49,700 nt of DNA, taken from positions 1-49,700 of the IMG/VR virus record IMGVR_UViG_3300048597_000670. One strand, given 5' to 3'. Shown here in pieces: positions 7,634 through 13,939 of the stretch. How positions within the stretch are numbered: position 1 is the stretch's first letter; every line of letters starts with the position of its first letter. This DNA is from a virus. The notes under the pieces are model-generated. The model was not told the DNA's origin and did not search any database. It was given only the letters and a program-made list of their open reading frames with translations. A program made the position numbers and the translations under genes.

Positions 7634-7662
7634 ACGCTAATTCGGGTTTAAACCCAAGTCAA
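7634..7662 (-). promoter_or_regulatory. Leftward early promoter with operator in the spacer
   Basis: On the minus strand a -35 TTGACT (7657-7662), a 17-base spacer and a weak -10 TAGCGT (7634-7639). The spacer contains the palindrome at 7643-7656, so repressor binding would block RNA polymerase. It would drive the three genes from 7581 leftwards with a leader of about 46 bases. Confidence 0.55.
7643..7656. promoter_or_regulatory. Operator O1
   Basis: Near-perfect 14-base dyad CGGGTTTAAACCCA lying inside the leftward promoter spacer. Matches the consensus CGGGT-N4-ACCC(G) seen at two other sites in the immunity region. Probable binding site of the S24-type repressor. Confidence 0.65.
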
Positions 7663-7670
7663 CAATAAAT

Positions 7671-7684
7671 CGGGTAATTACCCG
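7671..7684. promoter_or_regulatory. Operator O2
   Basis: Perfect 14-base palindrome CGGGTAATTACCCG, centred 28 bases from O1 and just upstream of the leftward promoter. Shares its sequence with the site at 9602-9615, which suggests cooperative binding by the same repressor. Confidence 0.7.
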
Positions 7685-7698
7685 TTTCACGTGCGACG

Positions 7699-8043
7699 CT
7701 ACGGGAAGATGTAGGCGACCCGGCAGGCCATGCGCGGGTTTGCTCCCTTGATTGTGTCAGGGCAGGCCGCCGTCGTTTCCACAGTCGAGCGCGCTGGGAG
7801 ATCTTCGATCGACGCCGCGGCTTCCGAGAAGGGGCCGGCGTCGGTCGAGCAGATGCATTCAATCTGGAGGGATTTCAGGCTGCGATCGGTTTCGTTCCGC
7901 GCGGCGACAACAGCATGAAGCGCGCCGTAGTCATTGATGTAGGTGCGGGTTGAGACGATTGTTGCTGCAGCCTTGGGAGAATTGCCGGTCTCGCCGCAGC
8001 TTGCGAGCGATGCCGCGACGAAAAGCCACCCGGCGGTCCGCAT
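7699..8043 (-). CDS. Small prophage lipoprotein
   Basis: A 114-residue protein with a lipoprotein signal: MRTAGWLFVAASLASCGETG has a short basic n-region, a hydrophobic core and a lipobox LASC with the lipidated Cys at 16. The mature part of about 100 residues contains four further Cys (ECIC, CPD, MAC), probably two disulphides in the periplasm. The ATG at 8043 overlaps the stop of the WYL-protein gene (TGATG); a GTG one codon earlier is possible. As the last gene of the repressor operon it is probably expressed in the lysogen. Surface exclusion of related phages is a reasonable but untested guess. Confidence 0.65.
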   Translation of the reverse strand: MRTAGWLFVAASLASCGETGNSPKAAATIVSTRTYINDYGALHAVVAARNETDRSLKSLQIECICSTDAGPFSEAAASIEDLPARSTVETTAACPDTIKGANPRMACRVAYIFP

Positions 8044-8780
8044 CACGATGCAGTCCGCCGAGACTGGATCACTCGCATAAGATCAACATAGGCGATCTGC
8101 TCTTCAAATGGCATCTCGTCGTCGGCTTCAATCAGGCGCCGCATCGCGCGCTCGAGGCGCGCCCGCCGCGCACTGTCGGACGTAGCGCGCATGGCCGACC
8201 GCTCGAGCTGGTCATCGTCGGGCGCTAGGCGCGAGATGCTGCGAGCGGCGGCTACCAGGTCGATCTTGGACGGGTCAGGGGCGACTTCCGCAGCCTCCGC
8301 AACCATATGAAGCATAACTTCCATTTCATCTGCGTGTAGTCTGCCATCGGCCTTCGCAAGATGCGCGAGGATGTTCAGCTCATCGCGCACGGTCGCGATA
8401 ACCGCTCGCGTAGCGTCTTGGCTGGATTCCACCAGCCCCAGAGCACGTAACCAACCGGCAGGATCGTCGGGGCATTCGCCTGACGATAGGTCTACAAGCC
8501 GCACGATCTTGACCGCGCGGAACTCGCGTAGCGCCCGGCGAAGATGGCAGAAGCCGACGAAGGCCACATCGCCGCCAACTTCCCATACACGCCGCAATGC
8601 CACAGCGCGCGCGGTAACCCTATCGGGCGTCTCGTACTCGAGAAAAACGCAGGCCGGAACGCAGAGCGCGGCCTCGTCGGGGGGCGGTGGCGCATCGTCG
8701 AGCGCGTCGTCATCCTGCTTGAGGCCAAGGGCCGCAAGCCGGGCCGCCAGATACGGGGAAAGCGAAACCGATACCGACAT
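8043..8780 (-). CDS. WYL-domain protein with TerB-like C-terminal region
   Basis: A 245-residue protein. Residues about 45-105 fit a WYL domain: a strand FLEYETPD, then VGFCHLRRALREFRAVKIVRLVDL, which matches the WYL core pattern (CHLR...R.FRldRI). From about 130 a TerB-like helical domain follows, with AHLAKADGRLHADEMEVM, the acidic helix pair typical of tellurite-resistance B. WYL domains sense nucleic acid or nucleotide ligands and are frequent in prokaryotic defence loci. The gene lies 21 bases after the repressor and overlaps the lipoprotein gene, so it is probably expressed in lysogeny. Domain calls are by pattern, without a search. Confidence 0.7.
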   Translation of the reverse strand: MSVSVSLSPYLAARLAALGLKQDDDALDDAPPPPDEAALCVPACVFLEYETPDRVTARAVALRRVWEVGGDVAFVGFCHLRRALREFRAVKIVRLVDLSSGECPDDPAGWLRALGLVESSQDATRAVIATVRDELNILAHLAKADGRLHADEMEVMLHMVAEAAEVAPDPSKIDLVAAARSISRLAPDDDQLERSAMRATSDSARRARLERAMRRLIEADDEMPFEEQIAYVDLMRVIQSRRTAS

Positions 8781-8801
8781 GCTGAACCCCCTGTATGGTG
8801 A

Positions 8802-9542
8802 CTACCGCCTTGGGCTGCGATCGCGAAAGTCGCCGGTGACTAAGCCTTCGATGCGAACCTCGGCCTCCTCGTCATCCGGCTTGATGCCGTCATGGTAAGG
8901 AATGGGCTCGGCCCATTTCGGGTTGGTCGAACGGGCCCATAGCTCGATCTTGCCATCCTTGGTGTAGCGGATCTCCTTGAGGGTCCGCTCCAGCAACATT
9001 CCGCCGTCACGGCGCCGCAGAACTTCGACGTGATCGCCCTCGACCGGCTGATAGCCGCGAATGGCGAAGATCGACACCACGCGAACATAGGACCCATCGG
9101 GGTAAACTTCGTTCATGCTGTCGCCGACGACGTGATCAACCCACTGGACGTTGGACGGCCAGTTGGGAGAGGACCGAAGCGGGGAAAGTTCAGGTTCGAC
9201 CTGTCGCAACTCATCGACCTCGCGCCAAACGCCCGCCGCCACGGAGTGTCGAACGACCAGCGGATACGGATCATAGTTGCGAAGCGGAATAGCCGCCGCC
9301 GCCGGTGCATCGCCCAGCGAATCCGTTTCTCCGGTGAGATACGCAACGGAACACTTCAGCGCTCGGGCCAGGTCAATCAGCGTGTCCTGGCGGGGGTTGG
9401 TCGCTTTGCCGGGGCGAAGGATATTCCGGATGGTGTCGGGCTTGAGACCATTCTCGCTGGCCGCCCGAAAGGGGTTCGTCTGTAGCGCTTTCATCCGCAA
9501 TCTGATGCGGTGTTGCAGCAGTGATTCGGGTTCGTCGGCCAT
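8802..9542 (-). CDS. CI-like phage repressor, HTH plus S24 (LexA-type) peptidase
   Basis: A repressor of about 246 residues. The N-terminal helix-turn-helix (about 8-70) includes FRAASENGLKPDTIRNIL and LARALKCSVAYLTGE. The C-terminal S24 peptidase domain has the nucleophile Ser in GDSMNEVYPDG and the general base Lys in ERTLKEI, so RecA-stimulated self-cleavage and SOS induction are expected. It should maintain lysogeny by binding the CGGGT-N4-ACCCG operators. The start is uncertain: ATGs at 9542, 9554 and 9578 are all in frame and none has a clear Shine-Dalgarno. It is followed by the WYL gene in the same operon. Confidence 0.9.
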   Translation of the reverse strand: MADEPESLLQHRIRLRMKALQTNPFRAASENGLKPDTIRNILRPGKATNPRQDTLIDLARALKCSVAYLTGETDSLGDAPAAAAIPLRNYDPYPLVVRHSVAAGVWREVDELRQVEPELSPLRSSPNWPSNVQWVDHVVGDSMNEVYPDGSYVRVVSIFAIRGYQPVEGDHVEVLRRRDGGMLLERTLKEIRYTKDGKIELWARSTNPKWAEPIPYHDGIKPDDEEAEVRIEGLVTGDFRDRSPRR

Positions 9543-9579
9543 AGACCCGAACATGAAGCCGGGCGCAGGCCCGGTCATT

Positions 9580-9593
9580 CGGTGAGTTACCCT
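9580..9593. promoter_or_regulatory. Degenerate operator O4
   Basis: CGGTGAGTTACCCT matches the operator consensus CGGGTAATTACCCG at 10 of 14 positions, centred 22 bases from O3. It lies between the repressor start and the rightward promoter, so it may tune repressor autoregulation. Weaker than the other sites. Confidence 0.35.
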
Positions 9594-9621
9594 TGACAAT
9601 TCGGGTAATGACCCGGATATC
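9593..9621 (+). promoter_or_regulatory. Rightward early promoter with operator in the spacer
   Basis: Consensus -35 TTGACA (9593-9598), a 17-base spacer holding operator O3 and a -10-like GATATC (9616-9621); TATCAT at 9618 is an alternative with a 19-base spacer. The expected transcription start, near 9628, is only a few bases from the ATG at 9631, so the mRNA would be leaderless or nearly so. Confidence 0.6.
9602..9615. promoter_or_regulatory. Operator O3
   Basis: 14-base dyad CGGGTAATGACCCG filling most of the spacer between the -35 and -10 of the rightward promoter. Same core as O2, so the same repressor probably shuts both early promoters. Confidence 0.7.
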
Positions 9622-9630
9622 ATCCTGCCC

Positions 9631-9966
9631 ATGGCAACCAATGTCCTTCTCCCGGCGCTCCTAGCGCGCATCGACGAGTATCTCGCGCGGTCGGGACGCA
9701 AGGAGGGCGGCCTGTCCGATGCGCTGTTCGGTGAAGGCAAGAAGATCGCGCTGCTGCGGGCCTCGGGCGACGTGGTCACCAAGACCCTTGAAAAGGCTCA
9801 CGCGACGCTCGACCGGCTGTTTGCCGAATTGGATGCCGACGCCGCGATGCGGGCGGCGGCGGAGCGGGGCGGGGAGGGCGTCCATTCGGGAAACATGACG
9901 GCCGCCGGGCCCGAATGCGACCGCAATGGGGCGGCGCAATTGCGGCGGGTCGAGGGGGCGGCATGA
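9631..9966 (+). CDS. Cro-position small regulator candidate
   Basis: First gene of the rightward early operon, in the position of cro. It is a 111-residue protein whose first 65 residues (LLARIDEYLARSGRK, LSDALFGEGKKIALLRASGDVVTKTLEKAHATLDRLF) look like a compact helix-turn-helix of the type in short alphaproteobacterial phage regulators. The C-terminal third is Gly/Ala-rich and probably disordered. The ATG is preceded by no Shine-Dalgarno and lies about three bases after the predicted transcript start. Role as Cro is inferred from position and helical pattern. Confidence 0.65.
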   Translation: MATNVLLPALLARIDEYLARSGRKEGGLSDALFGEGKKIALLRASGDVVTKTLEKAHATLDRLFAELDADAAMRAAAERGGEGVHSGNMTAAGPECDRNGAAQLRRVEGAA

Positions 9967-10481
9967 GCGCGACCCTCGCCCTCGTCATCTTGTCCTTCGC
10001 CATCGTGCTGTGGTGGGGGATGGCATCGCGCGCGAGCAAGCGGCGCTGCCTCGAGATTTTCTGCGGCATGGAGAAGAGGTCATCTCACCTGGCTCATAAC
10101 CAGGAGACCGCCGGTTCGAATCCGGCTGCCGCTCCCAAATCCCAAGCGAAAGCGGTCGATGAAGGAAAGCCGGGCCGATTGGATGGCCTCAACGGTGGAC
10201 TGGAGTCCGTGAGTAGGCTCGCCGGCGGGCGGACGCCGGCTGCAACGTCTGAGACGATGGACGTGACAGGGCGGAGAGACGTCCACCCCGATTTGCCGTT
10301 AGCGGCATGCGAGACGAGGGGCGGAAACGGGAATGACTGCAGCGTCGGTAAACGCGGAGCATGGTCCCCCGAAGGCTGCGACGGCATCGCTGTAGGCAAA
10401 CGTCGGCCAGAACCTGGCGTGACGGGCGGAGAGAGTGCCGCAACCTTTATTGCGCGCGCGCGGCGGGCGGGGCTGCTGTGA
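9963..10481 (+). CDS. Doubtful ORF with N-terminal membrane segment; contains the tRNA gene
   Basis: An open frame of 172 codons that starts with ATGA overlap on the preceding gene and ends with a GTGA overlap on the following gene, which hints at real translation. Residues 3-18 (ATLALVILSFAIVLWW) form a good transmembrane helix. However, the frame runs straight through a complete tRNA gene (10062-10137), and the rest (10138-10477) is a Gly/Arg-rich sequence that resembles no protein I know. The membrane peptide may be real and the remainder accidental. I see no other gene in 10138-10477; there is a seven-base dyad TGGACGT/ACGTCCA at 10258-10285. Confidence 0.3.
   Translation: MSATLALVILSFAIVLWWGMASRASKRRCLEIFCGMEKRSSHLAHNQETAGSNPAAAPKSQAKAVDEGKPGRLDGLNGGLESVSRLAGGRTPAATSETMDVTGRRDVHPDLPLAACETRGGNGNDCSVGKRGAWSPEGCDGIAVGKRRPEPGVTGGESAATFIARARRAGLL
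10062..10137 (+). tRNA. tRNA-Met (anticodon CAU), initiator-like
   Basis: A full 76-base cloverleaf with encoded CCA. Acceptor 5' TGCGGCA pairs with 3' TGCCGCT except position 1:72 (T against T). D-stem GAGA/TCTC, anticodon stem CCTGG/CCAGG with loop CTCATAA, variable loop AGACC, T-stem GCCGG/CCGGC with loop TTCGAAT. The missing 1:72 pair, the A11:U24 pair and the G30:C40 and G31:C39 pairs are features of bacterial initiator tRNA; the third of the usual three G:C pairs (29:41) is T:A here. A tRNA-Ile2 reading (lysidine-modified CAU) is less likely because of the 1:72 mismatch. Confidence 0.88.
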
Positions 10482-10996
10482 GCTTCAAGCCCTACAAGGC
10501 CCCGGCGGGCTACGCGACGACCAAGGAGGTCGTGCAGCGTTTCATCGACGATGCCGGCGGGGTGAAGCCCGCGGCCTTCGTGCTCGAGCGTAAGGAGCGC
10601 GCGGTCTACGATTACTGCGATCGCGACATCGACACGCAGATCACCTTCGACCAGGTCCGCCGCCTGACCGTCGCGACGCACAGCACCGTAGCGGCCGAAG
10701 CGCTCGCCGCCGATGCGGGCGGCGTCTTCGTGCCCGGCGAGGTGGACGATGCCGCCTTCGCCGAACTGGCCGCCCAGGTCTGCGGCGAGCACGGGCAATT
10801 CTCCAGCGAACTCTGCCGCGCCTTCGGCGACGGCCAAATCGACGATGCCGAGAAGCCGGCCATGCGCCGCGAACTCGACGATCTCATCCACGCCGCGGTC
10901 GCCGCGCGCGTGCGGCTGGATGCCGCCAGCGAATCGCCGGGTGCGGCCCGTGCGCCCGCGCCGCCACGGCGCTCAAACCCGAGAAGGAAGCGCTGA
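10478..10996 (+). CDS. Phage CII-like regulatory protein
   Basis: A 172-residue protein starting at GTG 10478, overlapping the preceding stop (GTGA). The first 75 residues fit the phage regulatory CII-type family: a helical N-terminus (KEVVQRFIDDAGGVKPAAFVL), a YDYCDRDIDTQITFDQVRRLT recognition region and a LAADAGGVFVP segment. A second helical half (AELAAQVCGEHGQF to DDLIHAAVAARVRL) has the pattern ADGQIDDAEKPAMRRELDDLI. Such proteins act as transcriptional switches early in infection. Lies immediately upstream of the next gene with no gap. Confidence 0.6.
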   Translation: MSFKPYKAPAGYATTKEVVQRFIDDAGGVKPAAFVLERKERAVYDYCDRDIDTQITFDQVRRLTVATHSTVAAEALAADAGGVFVPGEVDDAAFAELAAQVCGEHGQFSSELCRAFGDGQIDDAEKPAMRRELDDLIHAAVAARVRLDAASESPGAARAPAPPRRSNPRRKR

Positions 10997-11326
10997 ATGA
11001 AACCGGTCACCGATGTGCTGCGCGAGTATCGCAAGGGCCAGCTCGCCGACGAGGCGACGGAGGAACTCGCCAAGGTCGTGAAGGCGGTCATGGAAACGGG
11101 GCAGGCGGGCACGCTGACCCTCATCCTCACCGCGAAGCCGCACAAGGGCGACGCCTCGATCATAATCCTGGCGGGCGAGGTCAAGTCAAAGGTGCCGCGC
11201 GAGGCGCTGCCCGACGCGATCTTCTACGCGGACGAGCAAGGCAATCTGCACCGGCAGGATCCCAAGCAGCGCGACATGGACACGCTGTTCCGCGACACCG
11301 CCGAGCGCCACACGGCCGAAGGCTAG
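10997..11326 (+). CDS. Conserved phage protein, 109 residues
   Basis: Begins directly after the CII-like gene. It has a helical start (VTDVLREYRKGQLADEATEELAKVV), a beta-hairpin region (GTLTLILTAKPHKGDASIIILAGEVKSKVP) and a charged tail. I recognise it only as a small early-region protein type common next to DUF2303 genes in alphaproteobacterial phages; activity is unknown. The beta/alpha layout resembles a small single-strand-binding or inhibitor protein, but no motif supports that. Confidence 0.65.
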   Translation: MKPVTDVLREYRKGQLADEATEELAKVVKAVMETGQAGTLTLILTAKPHKGDASIIILAGEVKSKVPREALPDAIFYADEQGNLHRQDPKQRDMDTLFRDTAERHTAEG

Positions 11327-11377
11327 CCGCTTCCCGTTATTTTTCCCGGCGGCCAAGCCGCCCCAACAGAGGCAGTC

Positions 11378-12274
11378 ATGGCAAAAGCAAAGACCGGCGC
11401 GGCGGATACCGCGACCCTCGTCGAAAACGGCGGCGTCACCGAGGCCGGGGCGATCGCAGCGCTCGCGCAACAGGCCTTTGCAGGCCCGCAGATCATCCGC
11501 GCGGAAGACGGGCGCGCCTGGCTGTTGCTGCCCGAGGGGCTGACGAGCCGCGAGATCACCGATCCGCACGGGCTCATTCCCGAGCCGCCGGTGCGGATCA
11601 AGCAGCTGGTCGAGCTGCTGGATAAGGATTCGCTCTGCGACTACGTCATCCGCCACCGGACCGAAGCGACCGTCATATTCTCCGACCCGTTCAAGGATAC
11701 CTTCACGGCGCAGATCGACTGGCATGAGGGCGAGCAGTCCGGCTTCGTCGATCATCGCGCCGTGCTGACCCTGCAGCGCAGCGAGGAATGGCAACGCTGG
11801 TCGAAGATCAACGGCCAGCTGATGGCGCAGGGCGACTTCGCGCGGTTCCTCGAGGAAAATGCCGCCGATGTTTCCGAGCCTTCGGGCGCCGACCTGCTCG
11901 AGGTGGCGCGTGACCTCTCCGCCAAGCGCAACGTTCGGTGGAAGAGCGCCATCCGGCTCGACAATGGCGATCAGGAATTCGAATACGCCGAGGAGACCGA
12001 GGCGCAGTCGAAATCCGCCCGCGGCACGATCGAGGTGCCGCGCGCCTTCAAGCTGCGCATCCCGATCTACCTGAACGAGCCGAGTGTCGAGATCGGCGCG
12101 TTCCTGCGCTGGAAGATTGCGGAAGGCGGGGGGCTTGCGATCGGCATCGAACTGCACCGCCCGGTCTTCGTGCAGCAGGCGGTGTTCCGACAGATCGGGC
12201 TTGATATCGGCGAGCGCACGGACCGGCCACTATGGACCGGCCGGATCGGCGCCGGTGTCAGCACCTCGGTCTGA
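11378..12274 (+). CDS. DUF2303 family protein (YfdQ-like)
   Basis: A 298-residue protein with the layout of the DUF2303/YfdQ family found in early regions of phages and prophages: GLTSREITDP near 55, LVELLDKDSLCDYVIRHR, a beta core with IFSDPFKDTFTAQIDWHE and WQRWSKINGQLMAQGDFARFLEEN, then LLEVARDLSAKRNVRWKSAIRL and the C-terminal FRLRIPIYLNEP-like strands (here FKLRIPIYLNEP). Family function is not established; an association with replication or recombination is assumed from gene position. A 51-base gap with a purine-rich AGAGGCAG stretch precedes the start. Confidence 0.85.
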   Translation: MAKAKTGAADTATLVENGGVTEAGAIAALAQQAFAGPQIIRAEDGRAWLLLPEGLTSREITDPHGLIPEPPVRIKQLVELLDKDSLCDYVIRHRTEATVIFSDPFKDTFTAQIDWHEGEQSGFVDHRAVLTLQRSEEWQRWSKINGQLMAQGDFARFLEENAADVSEPSGADLLEVARDLSAKRNVRWKSAIRLDNGDQEFEYAEETEAQSKSARGTIEVPRAFKLRIPIYLNEPSVEIGAFLRWKIAEGGGLAIGIELHRPVFVQQAVFRQIGLDIGERTDRPLWTGRIGAGVSTSV

Positions 12275-12277
12275 CGC

Positions 12278-12721
12278 ATGTCGCAATCGACCCTCTTCGA
12301 TGAAGCGAACACGCGCTCGCGTGCTTCGCGCGATCTGTCGCCGCGACGGCCCGTCGATGCGCCCGTGGCGGCGGCGCGCGTCGATGCTGCGGCGGCAGCG
12401 CCCCAGCCCCCGCGGGAGGCGATCCTCCCCGTGCCCGCGGGCGGCTGGGGCTCGCTCAATGCGGGCATGGCCAAGCTGCCGCCGGTGCTGCCGGCGGCGG
12501 GTTGCCTGCAGTGCGGCCAGGCGGTCGATGCGGCGGTGCCGTTCGTCGCTGTGCTGACCGGTCAGGTCGACACCGTCGTGCGGGACGGGAAGAATTATCG
12601 CAATGCGCTGCCGGCCCTGTTGCACGCCGCCTGTCACCCCGCGTGGTGGGCGGCGCGCTGCGCGGCCGCACTGGCTGCGGTGGCGTGCGTTTCGCGAACA
12701 CCTGACGGTGCTTCGCCATGA
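12278..12721 (+). CDS. Hypothetical protein with possible zinc site
   Basis: A 147-residue protein, three bases after the DUF2303 gene. The N-terminal half is Ala/Pro/Arg-rich and probably disordered. The C-terminal half contains CLQCG (about 75-79) and later HAACH (about 116-120), spaced as a possible zinc-binding pair. Not recognised beyond that. Its last four bases overlap the DnaA-like gene (ATGA), which argues that it is translated. Confidence 0.55.
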   Translation: MSQSTLFDEANTRSRASRDLSPRRPVDAPVAAARVDAAAAAPQPPREAILPVPAGGWGSLNAGMAKLPPVLPAAGCLQCGQAVDAAVPFVAVLTGQVDTVVRDGKNYRNALPALLHAACHPAWWAARCAAALAAVACVSRTPDGASP

Positions 12722-13128
12722 AGGCGCTCGCCGCCTATGCCGGGGCCGAACGGCGCACGCCGCCGGTCCCGCGCCCTGCCGCCGCCGAGGCCAGCGCCCA
12801 GGCCATGGCGCGGCTGCGCGCCGGAATCATCGTAGAGACCTGTTTCCAGCTGGCGGCGCGCGAGGCGCGGCTGCCGGTCGCCGAGCTGCGCGTGCCCAAA
12901 TCGAAGGCCGTGGCGCCCTGGCGCTTCGCGGCGCTTTTCCTCGCCGCGGAGGCGGCGGGCCTGACGCGCTATCAGATAGCGCTGCATACCGGCATGGACC
13001 GCACGGCAATCGCGCACGGGATCAAGCGGTGCCGCGCGTTGATGGAAGGAGGTGGGGCCTATTTCCTGAGCGTCGATGCGCTGCGCGGCGAGATCGTTGC
13101 GCTGTACGGGGCGGAGGCGTCGCGATGA
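12718..13128 (+). CDS. DnaA domain IV-like DNA-binding protein
   Basis: A 136-residue protein. Residues about 62-112 match the DnaA C-terminal helix-turn-helix: ALFLAAEAAGLTRYQIALHTG followed by MDRTAIAHGIKRCRALM, where DnaA has the signature DHSTVLHAxRxx. Domain IV of DnaA recognises DnaA boxes; the AAA+ ATPase part is missing here. The protein could bind the phage origin or compete with host DnaA. It overlaps both neighbours by four bases in the replication operon. Confidence 0.75.
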   Translation: MKALAAYAGAERRTPPVPRPAAAEASAQAMARLRAGIIVETCFQLAAREARLPVAELRVPKSKAVAPWRFAALFLAAEAAGLTRYQIALHTGMDRTAIAHGIKRCRALMEGGGAYFLSVDALRGEIVALYGAEASR

Positions 13129-13346
13129 CCGCGGCCCAACGCGCGGCCCTCGACTGGCTCGCCAAGCACAACGGCGACGGCACGCTGGACCGGAACGGCA
13201 TCGTCCTCGCCGCCGGCGAGACGGCGCCCTTCACGCGCGCGACGTGGAATGGTCTGCGCGATCTGGGGCGCGTCGAATTCTACCGCCTGTCGCCCAAAGG
13301 GTATGGCCGCATCCGACTGACGGCCGTCGCGCGGTGCGGCGCATGA
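13125..13346 (+). CDS. Small winged-helix-like protein, 73 residues
   Basis: Starts MTAAQRAALDWLAKHNGDG and continues through FTRATWNGLRDLGRVEFYRLSPKGYGRIRLT. The order helix-helix-helix-hairpin fits a small winged helix, as in phage regulators that share the pattern LxxLGxVEfy....GYGRIRlT. ATGA overlaps at both ends tie it to the DnaA-like and MT-A70 genes. Not assignable to a named family. Confidence 0.6.
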   Translation: MTAAQRAALDWLAKHNGDGTLDRNGIVLAAGETAPFTRATWNGLRDLGRVEFYRLSPKGYGRIRLTAVARCGA

Positions 13347-13939
13347 TGCTCCCCGCCGGCCCCTTCTCCGTCATCTACGCCGACCCTGCCTGGTCGTTCG
13401 CGACCTGGTCGCATCGGGGGCAGGGCAAGGGCGCATCGCAGCATTATGACGTGATGGATCTGGCCGCCATGGCGGCGCTGCCGGTGGCGGCGTGTGCGGC
13501 GGACGATGCGGCGCTGTTCATGTGGGTGGTGCAGCCGATGCTGCCCGAGGCGCTGCGGTTGATCGAGGCCTGGGGCTTCACCTTCAAGACCGTTGCCTAT
13601 GTGTGGATCAAGATCAAAGGCGTCGCGGAGCGGCAGGGACAGGATCGCCTCTTCTATGCCGGCGAGGATGTCCGCCTCGGGCTCGGCTATCACACCCGGA
13701 GCGGTGCGGAGCAGTGCTGGCTGGCGACGCGCGGCAAGGGGTATGACCGGCTGTCCCAGAGCGAGGCGCAGGTCGTCTTCGCGCCGCTGCGCGAGCACAG
13801 CCGCAAGCCCGACGACATCGCCGACAGCATCGTCCGCCTGACCGGCGATGTGCCGCGTCTGGAGATGTTTGCGCGGACCGAGCGCCCGGGCTGGTCGGTC
13901 TGGGGCAATGAATCCACCAAGTTTGGGGCCGTCGCATGA
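13343..13939 (+). CDS. MT-A70 family adenine methyltransferase
   Basis: A 198-residue protein. The catalytic motif IV is DPAW at residues 14-17, a variant of the DPPW of MT-A70 enzymes, within FSVIYADPAWSF. Other family blocks are ALFMWVVQPMLPEALRLIEAWGF, VWIKIKG, a GYHTRSGAEQCWLATRGK segment and HSRKPDDI, followed by LEMFARTERPGWSVWGNE. It should transfer a methyl group from SAM to adenine N6 in DNA. ATGA coupling to the GcrA-like gene downstream is notable because GcrA responds to adenine methylation in its hosts. Confidence 0.9.
   Translation: MMLPAGPFSVIYADPAWSFATWSHRGQGKGASQHYDVMDLAAMAALPVAACAADDAALFMWVVQPMLPEALRLIEAWGFTFKTVAYVWIKIKGVAERQGQDRLFYAGEDVRLGLGYHTRSGAEQCWLATRGKGYDRLSQSEAQVVFAPLREHSRKPDDIADSIVRLTGDVPRLEMFARTERPGWSVWGNESTKFGAVA

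Noticed and set aside
10062-10137. tRNA gene as prophage attachment site
   Set aside because: It is complete, internal to the early operon and far from the integrase; no second copy of its 3' end was seen in the window.
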